A stretch of 10,951 nucleotides of DNA from an uncultured Odoribacter sp. (GTDB lineage Bacteria > Bacteroidota > Bacteroidia > Bacteroidales > Marinifilaceae): assembly GCA_947176455.1 (NCBI GenBank), contig CAMWQQ010000038.1, forward strand, positions 1 to 10,951, written 5' to 3'. The notes below the pieces were generated by a model. It saw only the letters and a program-made list of their open reading frames with translations. It did no database searches and was not told the origin of the DNA. This document shows, in pieces, positions 1-6,809 of this stretch. A program made the translations under genes and the position numbers. Within the stretch, counting starts at the first letter, position 1; each line of letters starts with the position of its first letter.

Positions 1-13
1 TCTGAAAAAATAA
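1..13 (+). CDS. Possible 3' end of an upstream gene
   Basis: A frame open from the left edge ends in TAA at 11-13 (last codons Leu-Lys-Lys), six bases before the ATG of the M16 homologue. Such close spacing would fit a same-strand operon, and inactive M16 subunits are commonly encoded next to an active HxxEH partner. With only four codons visible the identity and even the reality of this gene are inferred. A second frame stays open to a TAA at 25-27, so the true stop is not certain. Confidence 0.35.
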
Positions 14-19
14 GCATCT

Positions 20-1294
20 ATGATTAACCGAAACATCGCCCCGTCCCTCGCCCCTTTGTCCATTCCCGCCCTCCTACCTCATCGAAAAACGGTATTAGAC
101 AACGGCATTGAAATCGTGTACATCCACGACCCGGCGCAGAAGGTATTCAAAACAGACATCGTATTCGAAGCGGGCATATACTATCAGCCACAACCTCTGA
201 TTGCCTCCGCCACCATCCACATGCTGAACGAGGGTACCAGCCAACACCGGGCAGAAGAGATTGCCGACTTGTTCGACTATTACGGGGCATACGTGGATTT
301 CTCCTGCGGACTGAACAAATCCGAGGTCAGCCTGATTTCATTGAACAAATACGCCGGAGAGACCCTCTCCATGCTGGCGGAAATGCTGACGGACAGCACA
401 ATTCCCGACAAGGAACTGGATATTTTCTTGACCAACAGGAGACAGGAATTTCTGGTCAACAACGAGAAAACCGCCTACCTTGCCCGAAAGAAATTTTCCG
501 AACTGCTGTTCGGCTCCGATCACCCTTATGCCAATCGGGTGACGGAAAAAGACTTCACCCAAGTGACAGCTTCCCCGGTACGGGAATTTTACCACCGGCA
601 CATCAATGCCCACAACTGCCGGATTGTGGCTTGTGGCAATGTCGACGACCACATATTGCAAACCCTCTCTACGCAATTTTCCCGGCTCACCGTACCGGCA
701 CAAAGCCCGGAGGTTCGAGAACAGCCCTTTGCCCCTGCACGACCGGGATTTTACCATATCCCAAAAACGGACTCCATTCAGTCGAGCATTCGAATCGGCA
801 AAGCCGGAGTCCGGCTGACAGAAACCGATTACGCCGGATTCATGCTACTCAACACGATACTCGGAGGCTATTTCGGTTCACGCCTGATGTCGAACATCCG
901 GGAAGAGAAAGGCTACACCTACGGCATCCACTCCCTTAACGTGTCTATGCCCCAAGGCAGTTCCTGGTACATCGCCACGGACGTCAACAACGAATACGTC
1001 GAAGCCACCATTGCGGAAATCCAAAAAGAAATCCGGATTTTACAGACGCAACCGGTTCCCGAAGAAGAATTGCTTTTGGTGAAAAACTTTCTTCACGGCG
1101 ATTTGTTGAGGGAAGTGGACGGGGTGTTTTCCCAGTCCGACGCCTTGAAACACAAACTCAATTACGGACTGGACAACCGGTTTTATGCGGAAATCATCCG
1201 GCAAATCAATGCCTGCCAGGCGAAAGACCTGCTGGAACTGGCTCGGAAATACCTGAACACGGAGGAAATGTACATCGTCACGGCAGGCAAATGA
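20..1294 (+). CDS. M16 family metallopeptidase-like protein, probably the non-catalytic subunit
   Basis: This 424-residue protein has the two-domain M16B architecture seen in bacterial processing-peptidase-like proteins. The N-terminal domain spans about residues 20-225 and the second about 240-424. The zinc signature HxxEH is degenerate: the aligned stretch just before Glu71-Gly72-Thr73 reads Ser63-Ala-Thr-Ile-His67, so the first His and the catalytic Glu are missing and only the second His remains. The second domain keeps the substrate-binding Arg/Tyr pair in IREEKGYTYG (Arg294, Tyr301) and a QSSIRIG strand near 254-260. In two-gene M16B systems one subunit carries zinc and the other the Arg/Tyr pair, so this looks like the Arg/Tyr subunit. 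Its partner would be expected just upstream. There is no signal peptide, so a cytoplasmic location is inferred. The ATG at 20 is the first available and lies six bases after a possible upstream stop. Family is confident; lack of activity is inferred. Confidence 0.88.
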   Translation: MINRNIAPSLAPLSIPALLPHRKTVLDNGIEIVYIHDPAQKVFKTDIVFEAGIYYQPQPLIASATIHMLNEGTSQHRAEEIADLFDYYGAYVDFSCGLNKSEVSLISLNKYAGETLSMLAEMLTDSTIPDKELDIFLTNRRQEFLVNNEKTAYLARKKFSELLFGSDHPYANRVTEKDFTQVTASPVREFYHRHINAHNCRIVACGNVDDHILQTLSTQFSRLTVPAQSPEVREQPFAPARPGFYHIPKTDSIQSSIRIGKAGVRLTETDYAGFMLLNTILGGYFGSRLMSNIREEKGYTYGIHSLNVSMPQGSSWYIATDVNNEYVEATIAEIQKEIRILQTQPVPEEELLLVKNFLHGDLLREVDGVFSQSDALKHKLNYGLDNRFYAEIIRQINACQAKDLLELARKYLNTEEMYIVTAGK

Positions 1295-1340
1295 CCTTGG
1301 CTTTCTCCCCGGCAGAAGCACCGAAGCATTATTGCCCGGA

Positions 1341-1374
1341 TTGTTGCCGAAGCCCGGAATTTTTTGTAATTTAG
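1341..1374 (+). promoter_or_regulatory. Putative clpPX promoter
   Basis: TAATTTAG at 1367-1374 matches the Bacteroidetes -7 consensus TAnnTTTG with one mismatch. A TTGTTG at 1341-1346 lies 20 nt upstream, in the place of the -33 box. Transcription would begin near 1380, leaving a leader of under 20 nt before the clpP ATG at 1398. This is consensus matching only; readthrough from the M16 gene across the 103-nt gap is also possible. Confidence 0.42.
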
Positions 1375-1397
1375 TCGCTTTCAAATAACACGAAACT

Positions 1398-2075
1398 ATG
1401 AACTTTAAAGACGAATTTCAGCAATATGCCCTCCACAACCGGGGAATCAGCAGTTTGAACCTGCATCGCTACCAAACGGCGACCAACAGTTACATCACCC
1501 CCAACATCATCGAGGAACGCCAGCTCAACATCGCGACCATGGACGTTTTCTCACGACTGATGATGGACCGGGTCATTTTTCTGGGAGTTCCCATTGACGA
1601 CGATGTCGCTAACATCATCATGGCGCAACTGCTGTTCCTGGAAACGGCGGACCCGGCCAGGGACATCCAATTGTATTTCAACAGTCCGGGCGGCTCCATC
1701 TACGCCGGACTCGGCATCTACGACACCATGCAATACGTCAACTGCGACGTCGCCACCATTTGCACCGGACTGGCGGCATCCATGGCGGCGGTGCTGATGT
1801 GCGCCGGAACAAAGGGGAAACGTTCCGCCCTGAAACACTCCCGCATCATGATTCATCAACCCATGAGCGGTGTCCAGGGACAGGCTTCCGACATTGAAAT
1901 CACCTCCCGGGAAGTACAGAAATTGAAAAAGGAGCTCTATTCCATCATTGCCGAACATTCCGGCCAGCCTTTCAAGAAAGTGGAGAAGGATTCCGACCGC
2001 GACTACTGGATGACCGCCGAAGAGGCAAAAGCCTACGGCATGATTGACCAAATACTAATCAGAGAGAAAAAATAA
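1398..2075 (+). CDS. clpP: ATP-dependent Clp protease proteolytic subunit ClpP
   Basis: ClpP is the self-compartmentalised serine peptidase that forms a double heptameric ring and degrades proteins unfolded by ClpX in the cytoplasm. The 225-residue product shows the whole catalytic triad: Ser128 in GLAASMA, His153 in MIHQPMSG and Asp202 in DSDRDYW. The spacing (25 and 49 residues) equals that of Escherichia coli ClpP. The SPGGS oxyanion-loop motif is at 96-100. The N-terminal stretch of about 40 residues before EERQLN is longer than the mature E. coli protein and resembles other Bacteroidales ClpP sequences; part of it may be removed by self-processing. The stop is followed after six bases by clpX, which indicates cotranscription. 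In many Bacteroidales the gene before clpP is tig (trigger factor); here it is an M16 homologue. Confidence 0.98.
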   Translation: MNFKDEFQQYALHNRGISSLNLHRYQTATNSYITPNIIEERQLNIATMDVFSRLMMDRVIFLGVPIDDDVANIIMAQLLFLETADPARDIQLYFNSPGGSIYAGLGIYDTMQYVNCDVATICTGLAASMAAVLMCAGTKGKRSALKHSRIMIHQPMSGVQGQASDIEITSREVQKLKKELYSIIAEHSGQPFKKVEKDSDRDYWMTAEEAKAYGMIDQILIREKK

Positions 2076-2081
2076 CCGTTC

Positions 2082-3296
2082 ATGCAAGATAAATGTTCAT
2101 TTTGCGGAAGAAGCCGCAGCGAGGTAAACCTGCTCATTGCCGGAACCGACGGCTTCATCTGCGACGAGTGCGCATCGCAAGCCTATGACATCGTCCAGGA
2201 GGAGATGAAAAGCAAATCCACCCTGAACCTGGACAACATCGAAATCAAAAAACCGAAAGAAATCAAGGCGTTTCTTGACCTTTATGTCATCGGACAGGAC
2301 GAGGCGAAAAAGCACCTGGCAGTAGCGGTGTACAATCATTACAAACGCCTGTTGCAACCGGGAGGCAAAGACGATGTCGAAATTGAAAAGTCGAACATCA
2401 TCATGGTCGGACGCACCGGTACGGGAAAAACGTTGCTTGCCCGCACCATAGCCAAGATGCTGCACGTTCCGTTCACGATTGTCGATGCCACCGTGCTGAC
2501 GGAAGCCGGTTACGTTGGCGAGGACATTGAATCCATTCTGACCCGACTGCTCCAGGCGGCGGACTACGATGTCGAAGCCACCGAGAAGGGCATCGTCTTC
2601 ATCGACGAACTGGACAAAATCGCCCGGAAAGGCGATAATCCGTCCATTACCCGCGATGTCAGCGGAGAAGGCGTGCAACAGGGCTTGCTGAAACTGCTGG
2701 AAGGCTCCGTTGTCAACGTGCCACCCCAAGGCGGACGCAAGCATCCGGACCAGAAAATGATCCCGGTGAACACCAAAAACATCCTGTTCATCTGCGGAGG
2801 AGCCTTCGACGGCATCGAGAAAAAAATCGCCGCCCGGTTGAACACGATGGTGGTAGGCTTCAATGCCAGCCAGGCTTCCGAAAGAATCGACCGGGAAAAT
2901 TTCCTGCAATACATTGCTCCGCAGGACTTGAAAGCCTTCGGACTGATTCCGGAAATCATCGGACGCCTGCCGGTGCTGACTTACCTGGAACCGCTCGACC
3001 GCCAGGCTTTACGCAATATCCTGACCGAACCGAAAAATGCCATTATCCGGCAATACGTCAAATTGTTTGAACTGGACGGCATTACCCTGAAGTTTGATGA
3101 AAGCGTCTACGAATACATCGTGGACAAAGCCGTGGAATTCAGACTGGGTGCGCGCGGACTGCGCTCTATCTGCGAAGCCATCATGACGGACCTCATGTTT
3201 GAAGTGCCCTCGCAGAACAAGAAAAGCATCACGATTACAAAAGCATACGCCGAGGAAAAACTGGGCAAGGTCAGCGCCCAGAAACTAAGGGCTTGA
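2082..3296 (+). CDS. clpX: ATP-dependent Clp protease ATP-binding subunit ClpX
   Basis: ClpX is the hexameric AAA+ unfoldase that recognises tagged proteins, threads them through its pore and feeds them to ClpP. The 404-residue product begins with the C4 zinc-binding domain (Cys5, Cys8, Cys27, Cys30). The AAA+ core has Walker A at 110-117 (GRTGTGKT), pore-1 loop GYVG at 143-146, Walker B IVFIDELD with Asp175-Glu176, the RKH loop at 219-221, an arginine finger in GRLPV (Arg295) and sensor 2 in GARGLRS (Arg358). The ClpP-docking loop, IGF in E. coli, reads Val-Gly-Phe at 258-260. Walker A carries Arg111 where the proteobacterial protein has Pro. Both changes sit in an otherwise complete enzyme, so it should be functional. 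It lies six bases after clpP, and a strong hairpin follows 16 nt after its stop. Confidence 0.98.
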   Translation: MQDKCSFCGRSRSEVNLLIAGTDGFICDECASQAYDIVQEEMKSKSTLNLDNIEIKKPKEIKAFLDLYVIGQDEAKKHLAVAVYNHYKRLLQPGGKDDVEIEKSNIIMVGRTGTGKTLLARTIAKMLHVPFTIVDATVLTEAGYVGEDIESILTRLLQAADYDVEATEKGIVFIDELDKIARKGDNPSITRDVSGEGVQQGLLKLLEGSVVNVPPQGGRKHPDQKMIPVNTKNILFICGGAFDGIEKKIAARLNTMVVGFNASQASERIDRENFLQYIAPQDLKAFGLIPEIIGRLPVLTYLEPLDRQALRNILTEPKNAIIRQYVKLFELDGITLKFDESVYEYIVDKAVEFRLGARGLRSICEAIMTDLMFEVPSQNKKSITITKAYAEEKLGKVSAQKLRA

Positions 3297-3312
3297 TTCA
3301 GGCAACCGGGAC

Positions 3313-3348
3313 TGACAGGGAAGCAAGCGGATGCTTGTTTTCCTGTCA
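3313..3348 (+). terminator. Hairpin terminator after clpX
   Basis: A 16-bp uninterrupted stem pairs 3313-3328 with 3333-3348 around the tetraloop GGAT. All pairs are Watson-Crick except two, 3320-3341 and 3323-3338, which are G-U in the plus-strand RNA and would be C-A mismatches in the minus-strand RNA. The fold therefore favours ending clpX transcription. Only a short T run follows, at 3359-3362 and ten bases after the stem, so it is not a classic U-tract terminator. It lies between convergent genes and may also hinder minus-strand readthrough. Confidence 0.6.
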
Positions 3349-3360
3349 ATCGCCCGCCTT

Positions 3361-3843
3361 TTAAATCATATTGTTCAATATGCCGTAAGGAATCTTGGTC
3401 AACATCTCGCCCATACCTTGAATCCCTTTTTCCAGTTTCCCTTTCAACAGCATCTTCAACATCATGTTCATTTCCCCCTGAAAAGTGATTTTCATACGGG
3501 TATCGTAAGGGCCGTTTTCCAGCAATTGAATCCAGAGATTAAACGCCAAAGGCAAAGAGCCGTCACCGCCCAACTTGATTAACTTGGGCTCTTCCCGCTC
3601 CACTATTTTTATTGCCACCTCCCCCATGCCTTTCAAAGTGATGTAACAAGCGTCAGCGGTAAAACGGTAGCTTTCAATCTTCTCCGAAATTTTTTGCAAA
3701 TCAGCCACCCCTTCGGGCATCCCCATTTGTCTCGTCATTTCCACCAAACGACCGATTCGGCTGAAATCGGACAGCAGGGAATACACGTCTTTAATCGGAC
3801 TTTCAATCTTAAAAATATCGCTTGAAATCTTCGTTACGGACAT
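3361..3843 (-). CDS. SRPBCC-fold (START/polyketide cyclase-like) protein
   Basis: A 160-residue soluble protein of unknown substrate. It resembles small SRPBCC (Bet v 1/START-like) proteins: an opening strand with the ESPIKDVYSLLSDFSRI helix motif (residues 14-30), a run of alternating strands through about residue 122, and a long Met/Lys-rich C-terminal helix (about 124-150) that would close the hydrophobic pocket. No signal peptide, membrane segment or catalytic motif is seen. It lies 52 nt downstream of pyrE on the same strand and is probably cotranscribed with it; no good -7 box lies in the gap. I know of similar pyrE neighbours in Bacteroidales but cannot verify that here. Members of this fold bind lipids, hydrophobic ligands or protein partners, so no reaction can be assigned. 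Confidence 0.82.
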   Translation of the reverse strand: MSVTKISSDIFKIESPIKDVYSLLSDFSRIGRLVEMTRQMGMPEGVADLQKISEKIESYRFTADACYITLKGMGEVAIKIVEREEPKLIKLGGDGSLPLAFNLWIQLLENGPYDTRMKITFQGEMNMMLKMLLKGKLEKGIQGMGEMLTKIPYGILNNMI

Positions 3844-3895
3844 AATGGTACGATTTGTTTTATCCTCCTGCCGTCCACCGGCACGGAAGAAATGA

Positions 3896-4525
3896 TTATT
3901 TATACGTTTCCGGGCTTAAGCGCCATTCTTTCAATTTGTCCACCTGTTCCGGCTTCACATAACCGCTCTTCAAAGCCAAATCAATCATGGCGTTGTAATT
4001 GCTCAAAGTGGTCAGTTCGCATCCGGCATTCCGGAAATTGTCTTCCGCTTTCTGGAAACCGTAAGTGAATATGGCCATCATGCCCAGCACTTCGCAACCG
4101 CCGTTCCGCAAAGCCTCCACCGCCTGCAGACTGGAACCGCCCGTAGACACGAGGTCTTCGATGACCACCACTTTCTGCCCTGCCTTGTATTCTCCCTCAA
4201 TCAGGTTTTCCAATCCGTGGCTCTTGGCAGAAGAACGCACATAAATAAACGGCAGGTTCAATTCCTGTGCCACCAGCACGCCCTGTGCGATAGCTCCCGT
4301 TGCAACTCCTGCAATGACCTCGACTTCGGGGTACTTTTCCCGAATCAATGCGGCAAACTGCTCTTTGATATATGAGCGTACCTCCGGATAGGACAAGGTT
4401 TTCCGATTGTCGCAGTAAATCGGTGATTTCCAGCCGGATGCCCACGTAAACGGATGGTTCGGCTCCAATTTGATAGCTTTGATATCCAGCAAATGGGACG
4501 CTACTTTTTCAGCAACTGTATTCAT
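3896..4525 (-). CDS. pyrE: Orotate phosphoribosyltransferase PyrE
   Basis: PyrE joins orotate to PRPP to give OMP, the fifth step of de novo UMP synthesis, as a cytoplasmic dimer. The 209-residue product, a normal length, carries the PRPP-binding signature VVVIEDLVSTGGSS at 119-132 with the acidic pair Glu123-Asp124. The mobile catalytic loop is present as RSSAKSHG with Lys101 and His103. Orotate-site residues are near FTWASGWKSPIYCDNR (26-41). The ATG at 4525 is 40 bp from the divergent NUDIX start. A minus-strand TACATTTG matching the Bacteroidetes -7 box lies about 37 nt upstream. The SRPBCC gene follows on the same strand. No other pyrimidine gene is in the window. Confidence 0.97.
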   Translation of the reverse strand: MNTVAEKVASHLLDIKAIKLEPNHPFTWASGWKSPIYCDNRKTLSYPEVRSYIKEQFAALIREKYPEVEVIAGVATGAIAQGVLVAQELNLPFIYVRSSAKSHGLENLIEGEYKAGQKVVVIEDLVSTGGSSLQAVEALRNGGCEVLGMMAIFTYGFQKAEDNFRNAGCELTTLSNYNAMIDLALKSGYVKPEQVDKLKEWRLSPETYK

Positions 4526-4532
4526 TTTTACT

Positions 4533-4540
4533 TATTTTTG
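4533..4540 (+). promoter_or_regulatory. Putative NUDIX gene promoter -7 box
   Basis: TATTTTTG at 4533-4540 is a full match to TAnnTTTG on the plus strand, placing the transcript start near 4546-4548 and giving a leader of roughly 20 nt before the ATG at 4566. The -33 region would fall inside the first codons of pyrE (about 4505-4513), where only a T-rich stretch is seen. Confidence 0.42.
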
Positions 4541-4562
4541 TGTTGGTAATTATAAATCTTTG

Positions 4563-4570
4563 CAAATGTA
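4563..4570 (-). promoter_or_regulatory. Putative pyrE promoter -7 box
   Basis: On the minus strand 4570-4563 reads TACATTTG, a full match to the Bacteroidetes -7 consensus TAnnTTTG. It would start pyrE transcription near 4556 with a leader of about 30 nt. I see no clear TTTG -33 box at the usual distance. The element contains the start codon of the divergent NUDIX gene (4566-4568), so the two genes share promoter DNA. Confidence 0.45.
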
Positions 4571-5180
4571 TAAAGTATTTTTTAAAGACAGTTGCTTTTT
4601 ACTGACGGATAAACAGAATTTACTGAAAGAAAGCACGCATCGGCTCATACACGAAGATTTCAACCGCACCCAAACATTTATCCGGAACCTGCTGAAAGAA
4701 GAGCGTCCCTTCCGGGCAGTCCTGTATGATGAAGACCCGGAGGCGTTATTCGCCATTTTCAAGTCCTGCTTCCTGTACCTCAAAGCGGCAGGAGGCGTCG
4801 TGAGGCAAAACGACCGGATACTGGTCATCAAACGCCTGGGCGTTTACGATTTGCCGAAAGGCCACCAGGAACCCAACGAGAGCATAGAACAGTGCGCTGT
4901 CCGGGAAGTGGAAGAAGAATGCGGGATTCAAGGCGTGCAAATCAGCAAACACCTGACCGACACGCTGCACATCTATTTCCGGGACGGAAACTGGGTGCTG
5001 AAAAAAACATACTGGTATGCCATGAGCTGTCCGGACAATCCTGTCCTCTCCCCCCAGACGGAGGAAGGCATCGAAGAGGTATTCTGGTTGCCCGTCAGCG
5101 AAACAGAACGTGTAAAACGCAACACTTACCCTTCTTTGCTGGAAGTATTTGAAAAAAGCACGGCGTCACCGGATGCTTAA
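4566..5180 (+). CDS. NUDIX hydrolase domain protein
   Basis: The 204-residue product has an exact Nudix box (GX5EX7REUXEEXGU): Gly99, Glu105, Arg113-Glu114, Glu117-Glu118, Gly120-Ile121. NUDIX enzymes bind a divalent metal through these glutamates and hydrolyse nucleoside diphosphates linked to another group. The Nudix fold begins at about Leu72 (LKAAGGVV) and runs to about residue 178. The first 70 residues form a separate segment without a motif I recognise, and the substrate cannot be told from sequence. I chose the ATG at 4566 over an in-frame ATG at 4470, because the latter would overlap pyrE by 56 bases and add residues that look like translated promoter DNA. The last codons overlap the proS terminator hairpin. 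The gene is divergent from pyrE and convergent with proS. Confidence 0.9.
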   Translation: MYKVFFKDSCFLLTDKQNLLKESTHRLIHEDFNRTQTFIRNLLKEERPFRAVLYDEDPEALFAIFKSCFLYLKAAGGVVRQNDRILVIKRLGVYDLPKGHQEPNESIEQCAVREVEEECGIQGVQISKHLTDTLHIYFRDGNWVLKKTYWYAMSCPDNPVLSPQTEEGIEEVFWLPVSETERVKRNTYPSLLEVFEKSTASPDA

Positions 5181-5192
5181 TCCCGTAACGCC
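5152..5192 (-). terminator. Intrinsic terminator for proS, inside the NUDIX 3' end
   Basis: Reading the minus strand after the proS stop, 5192-5162 folds into a 13-position stem with two mismatches (outer arms GGCGT/ACGCC) and a five-base loop. Four bases later comes a run of six T (5157-5152). This is a standard intrinsic terminator shape. The hairpin and T run lie mostly in the last codons of the convergent NUDIX gene (stop at 5178-5180). On the plus strand no comparable T run follows, so it mainly serves proS. Confidence 0.6.
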
Positions 5193-5200
5193 TGCTTCAT

Positions 5201-6676
5201 TTAATAAGCCTTTGCAATCAATACCCTTCGGTGGGAAGGCTTGCCGGTAACCATGTCCACGCCTTCTTCGTCCGGGCTGTCGAAAGGAATACAACGGATA
5301 GTCGCCTTGGTGTCCGCCTTGATTTTTTCCTCCGTTTCGCTGGTGCCGTCCCAGTGACAAAGGAAGAAACCGCCCTTGGTTTCCAACAATTCCTTGAACT
5401 CGTCATAGGAATCCACCTTGGTAATCATGCTATCGCGGAAATCCTGCGCCTTTTTGTAGATATTCTCCTGTATGTCGTTCAATAACTTCTCAACGTACTC
5501 TTCAACGCCCTCGAAAGGAACGGTCTCTTTCGTCAACGTGTCGCGACGAGCCACCTCAATCGTCCCGTTCTCCAAATCCCGTTCCCCGATAGCCAAACGC
5601 ACCGGCACGCCTTTCAATTCGTAATCGGCAAACTTCCAGCCCGGTTTCTGGGTATCCCGGTCGTCATATTTCACGGAAATGCCCTTCGCCTTCAGCCCTT
5701 CCATAATGCCCTGCACCTTCTCGCTAATCTTTTTCAATCCCTCGGCACCTTTATAGATAGGTACGATTACCACCTGTATCGGAGCAAGTTTCGGAGGCAA
5801 CACCAAACCGTTATCGTCTGAATGAGCCATAATCAACGCCCCCATCAAACGGGTGGAAACGCCCCAGGATGTCGCCCACACGTAATCCAGTTTTCCTTCC
5901 TGATTGGTAAATTGCACGTCAAACGCCCTGGCAAAGTTCTGTCCCAGGAAATGGGAAGTTCCCGCCTGCAACGCCTTGCCGTCCTGCATCAGCGCCTCAA
6001 TGGTGAACGTCTCCAAAGCGCCGGCAAAACGTTCGCTTTCGCTCTTCCGTCCCATGACAACGGGAACCGCCATCCATTTTTGAGCGAATTCCGCATAAAT
6101 CCTCACCATCTGGTCGGCTTCCGCCAATGCCTCCGCTTTCGTCGCATGGGCAGTATGTCCCTCCTGCCACAAAAATTCGGCAGTACGCAAAAACATACGG
6201 GTACGCATCTCCCAGCGCATCACATTCGCCCACTGGTTGCACAGAATCGGCAGGTCTCGGTAGGATTGTATCCAGTTCTTATAGGTATTCCAGATAATCG
6301 TCTCGGAGGTAGGACGGATGATGTACTCTTCCTCCAACTTGGCAGCCGGATCCACGACGACTCCGCCACCGTTCGGGTCATTTTTCAAACGATAATGGGT
6401 CACAACGGCACATTCCTTGGCGAATCCCTCCACATGGTCGGCTTCCTTGGAAAAGAAAGACTTGGGAATCAACAACGGGAAATAGGCATTCACATGACCG
6501 GTAGCCTTAAACATATCATCCAACTGCCGCTGCATCTTCTCCCATATTGCATATCCATACGGTTTGATTACCATACAGCCACGAACAGCCGATTGCTCCG
6601 CCAACCCGGCTTTTACCACTAACTCATTGTACCATTGTGAATAATCTTCACTCCGTGATGTTAAAAACTTTCCCAT
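5201..6676 (-). CDS. proS: Prolyl-tRNA synthetase, archaeal/eukaryotic-type (ProS type 3)
   Basis: ProRS charges tRNA-Pro with proline in the cytoplasm. The 491-residue product is the class II synthetase form without the inserted editing domain of E. coli ProRS: motif 2 ([12 protein letters not shown] at 121-132, then [24 protein letters not shown] at 154-177) runs directly on to the proline pocket ([13 protein letters not shown], 217-229) and motif 3 ([14 protein letters not shown], 272-285). The anticodon-binding domain starts near 298 ([10 protein letters not shown]). A C-terminal domain with Cys440 and Cys462 ends in Ala-Tyr, as is usual for this type. The motif-2 stretch is quoted here in two parts of the same continuous region. 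The minus-strand TAAATTTG box upstream and the terminator downstream suggest a single-gene transcript. Confidence 0.97.
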   Translation of the reverse strand: MGKFLTSRSEDYSQWYNELVVKAGLAEQSAVRGCMVIKPYGYAIWEKMQRQLDDMFKATGHVNAYFPLLIPKSFFSKEADHVEGFAKECAVVTHYRLKNDPNGGGVVVDPAAKLEEEYIIRPTSETIIWNTYKNWIQSYRDLPILCNQWANVMRWEMRTRMFLRTAEFLWQEGHTAHATKAEALAEADQMVRIYAEFAQKWMAVPVVMGRKSESERFAGALETFTIEALMQDGKALQAGTSHFLGQNFARAFDVQFTNQEGKLDYVWATSWGVSTRLMGALIMAHSDDNGLVLPPKLAPIQVVIVPIYKGAEGLKKISEKVQGIMEGLKAKGISVKYDDRDTQKPGWKFADYELKGVPVRLAIGERDLENGTIEVARRDTLTKETVPFEGVEEYVEKLLNDIQENIYKKAQDFRDSMITKVDSYDEFKELLETKGGFFLCHWDGTSETEEKIKADTKATIRCIPFDSPDEEGVDMVTGKPSHRRVLIAKAY

Positions 6677-6702
6677 CTTCTTATTATTTGATAAAACGGG
6701 AA

Positions 6703-6710
6703 CAAATTTA
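6703..6710 (-). promoter_or_regulatory. Putative proS promoter -7 box
   Basis: On the minus strand 6710-6703 reads TAAATTTG, a full match to TAnnTTTG, placed 27 nt before the proS ATG. Transcription would start near 6696. No convincing TTTG is seen at -33. Confidence 0.45.
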
Positions 6711-6719
6711 AAGAAAAAA

Positions 6720-6751
6720 TTAGCAGGACTGAGTGAATTTGATTATTTTTA
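6720..6751 (+). promoter_or_regulatory. Possible promoter of the repeat-rich lipoprotein gene
   Basis: TATTTTTA at 6744-6751 matches TAnnTTTG at all but the last base. TTAG at 6720-6723, one base off the TTTG -33 box, lies 20 nt upstream. Initiation would fall near 6758, inside a palindrome at 6754-6767, and leave a leader of about 50 nt. The match is imperfect at both boxes, so confidence is low. Confidence 0.33.
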
Positions 6752-6753
6752 TT

Positions 6754-6767
6754 CCAAGAATACTTGG
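6754..6767. promoter_or_regulatory. Palindrome, possible operator
   Basis: CCAAG at 6754-6758 and CTTGG at 6763-6767 are perfect inverted repeats separated by four bases. The site lies 42 bases before the lipoprotein ATG and at the predicted transcript start. It could be a dimeric regulator site, or simply a small RNA hairpin in the leader. No regulator gene is present in the window to pair with it. Confidence 0.3.
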
Positions 6768-6809
6768 TACGGTTTTTGATAGAAGTACAAAAAACAACAA
6801 ACTACAGCC

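Noticed and set aside
1321..1357. Direct repeat CCGAAGC and CCCGGA in the M16-clpP gap as a regulatory or mobile element signature
   Set aside because: The copies are six or seven bases long in GC-rich DNA and expected by chance; no inverted repeats or target duplications accompany them.
2097..2909. A 270-codon open frame antisense to clpX
   Set aside because: It lies wholly within a certain gene, has no family resemblance and is explained by codon bias.
3861..3875. AGGAGG on the minus strand upstream of the SRPBCC gene, as a Shine-Dalgarno site
   Set aside because: It is about 20 nt from the ATG, too far for ribosome pairing, and Bacteroidota rarely use such sites.
4470..4565. Longer NUDIX start at 4470 adding 32 residues
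   Set aside because: It overlaps the pyrE coding start by 56 bases and translates promoter-like AT-rich DNA. The ATG at 4566 gives a family-like N-terminus.
5822..6622. A 266-codon open frame antisense to proS
   Set aside because: It is the shadow of a well-supported synthetase gene and has no recognisable domain.
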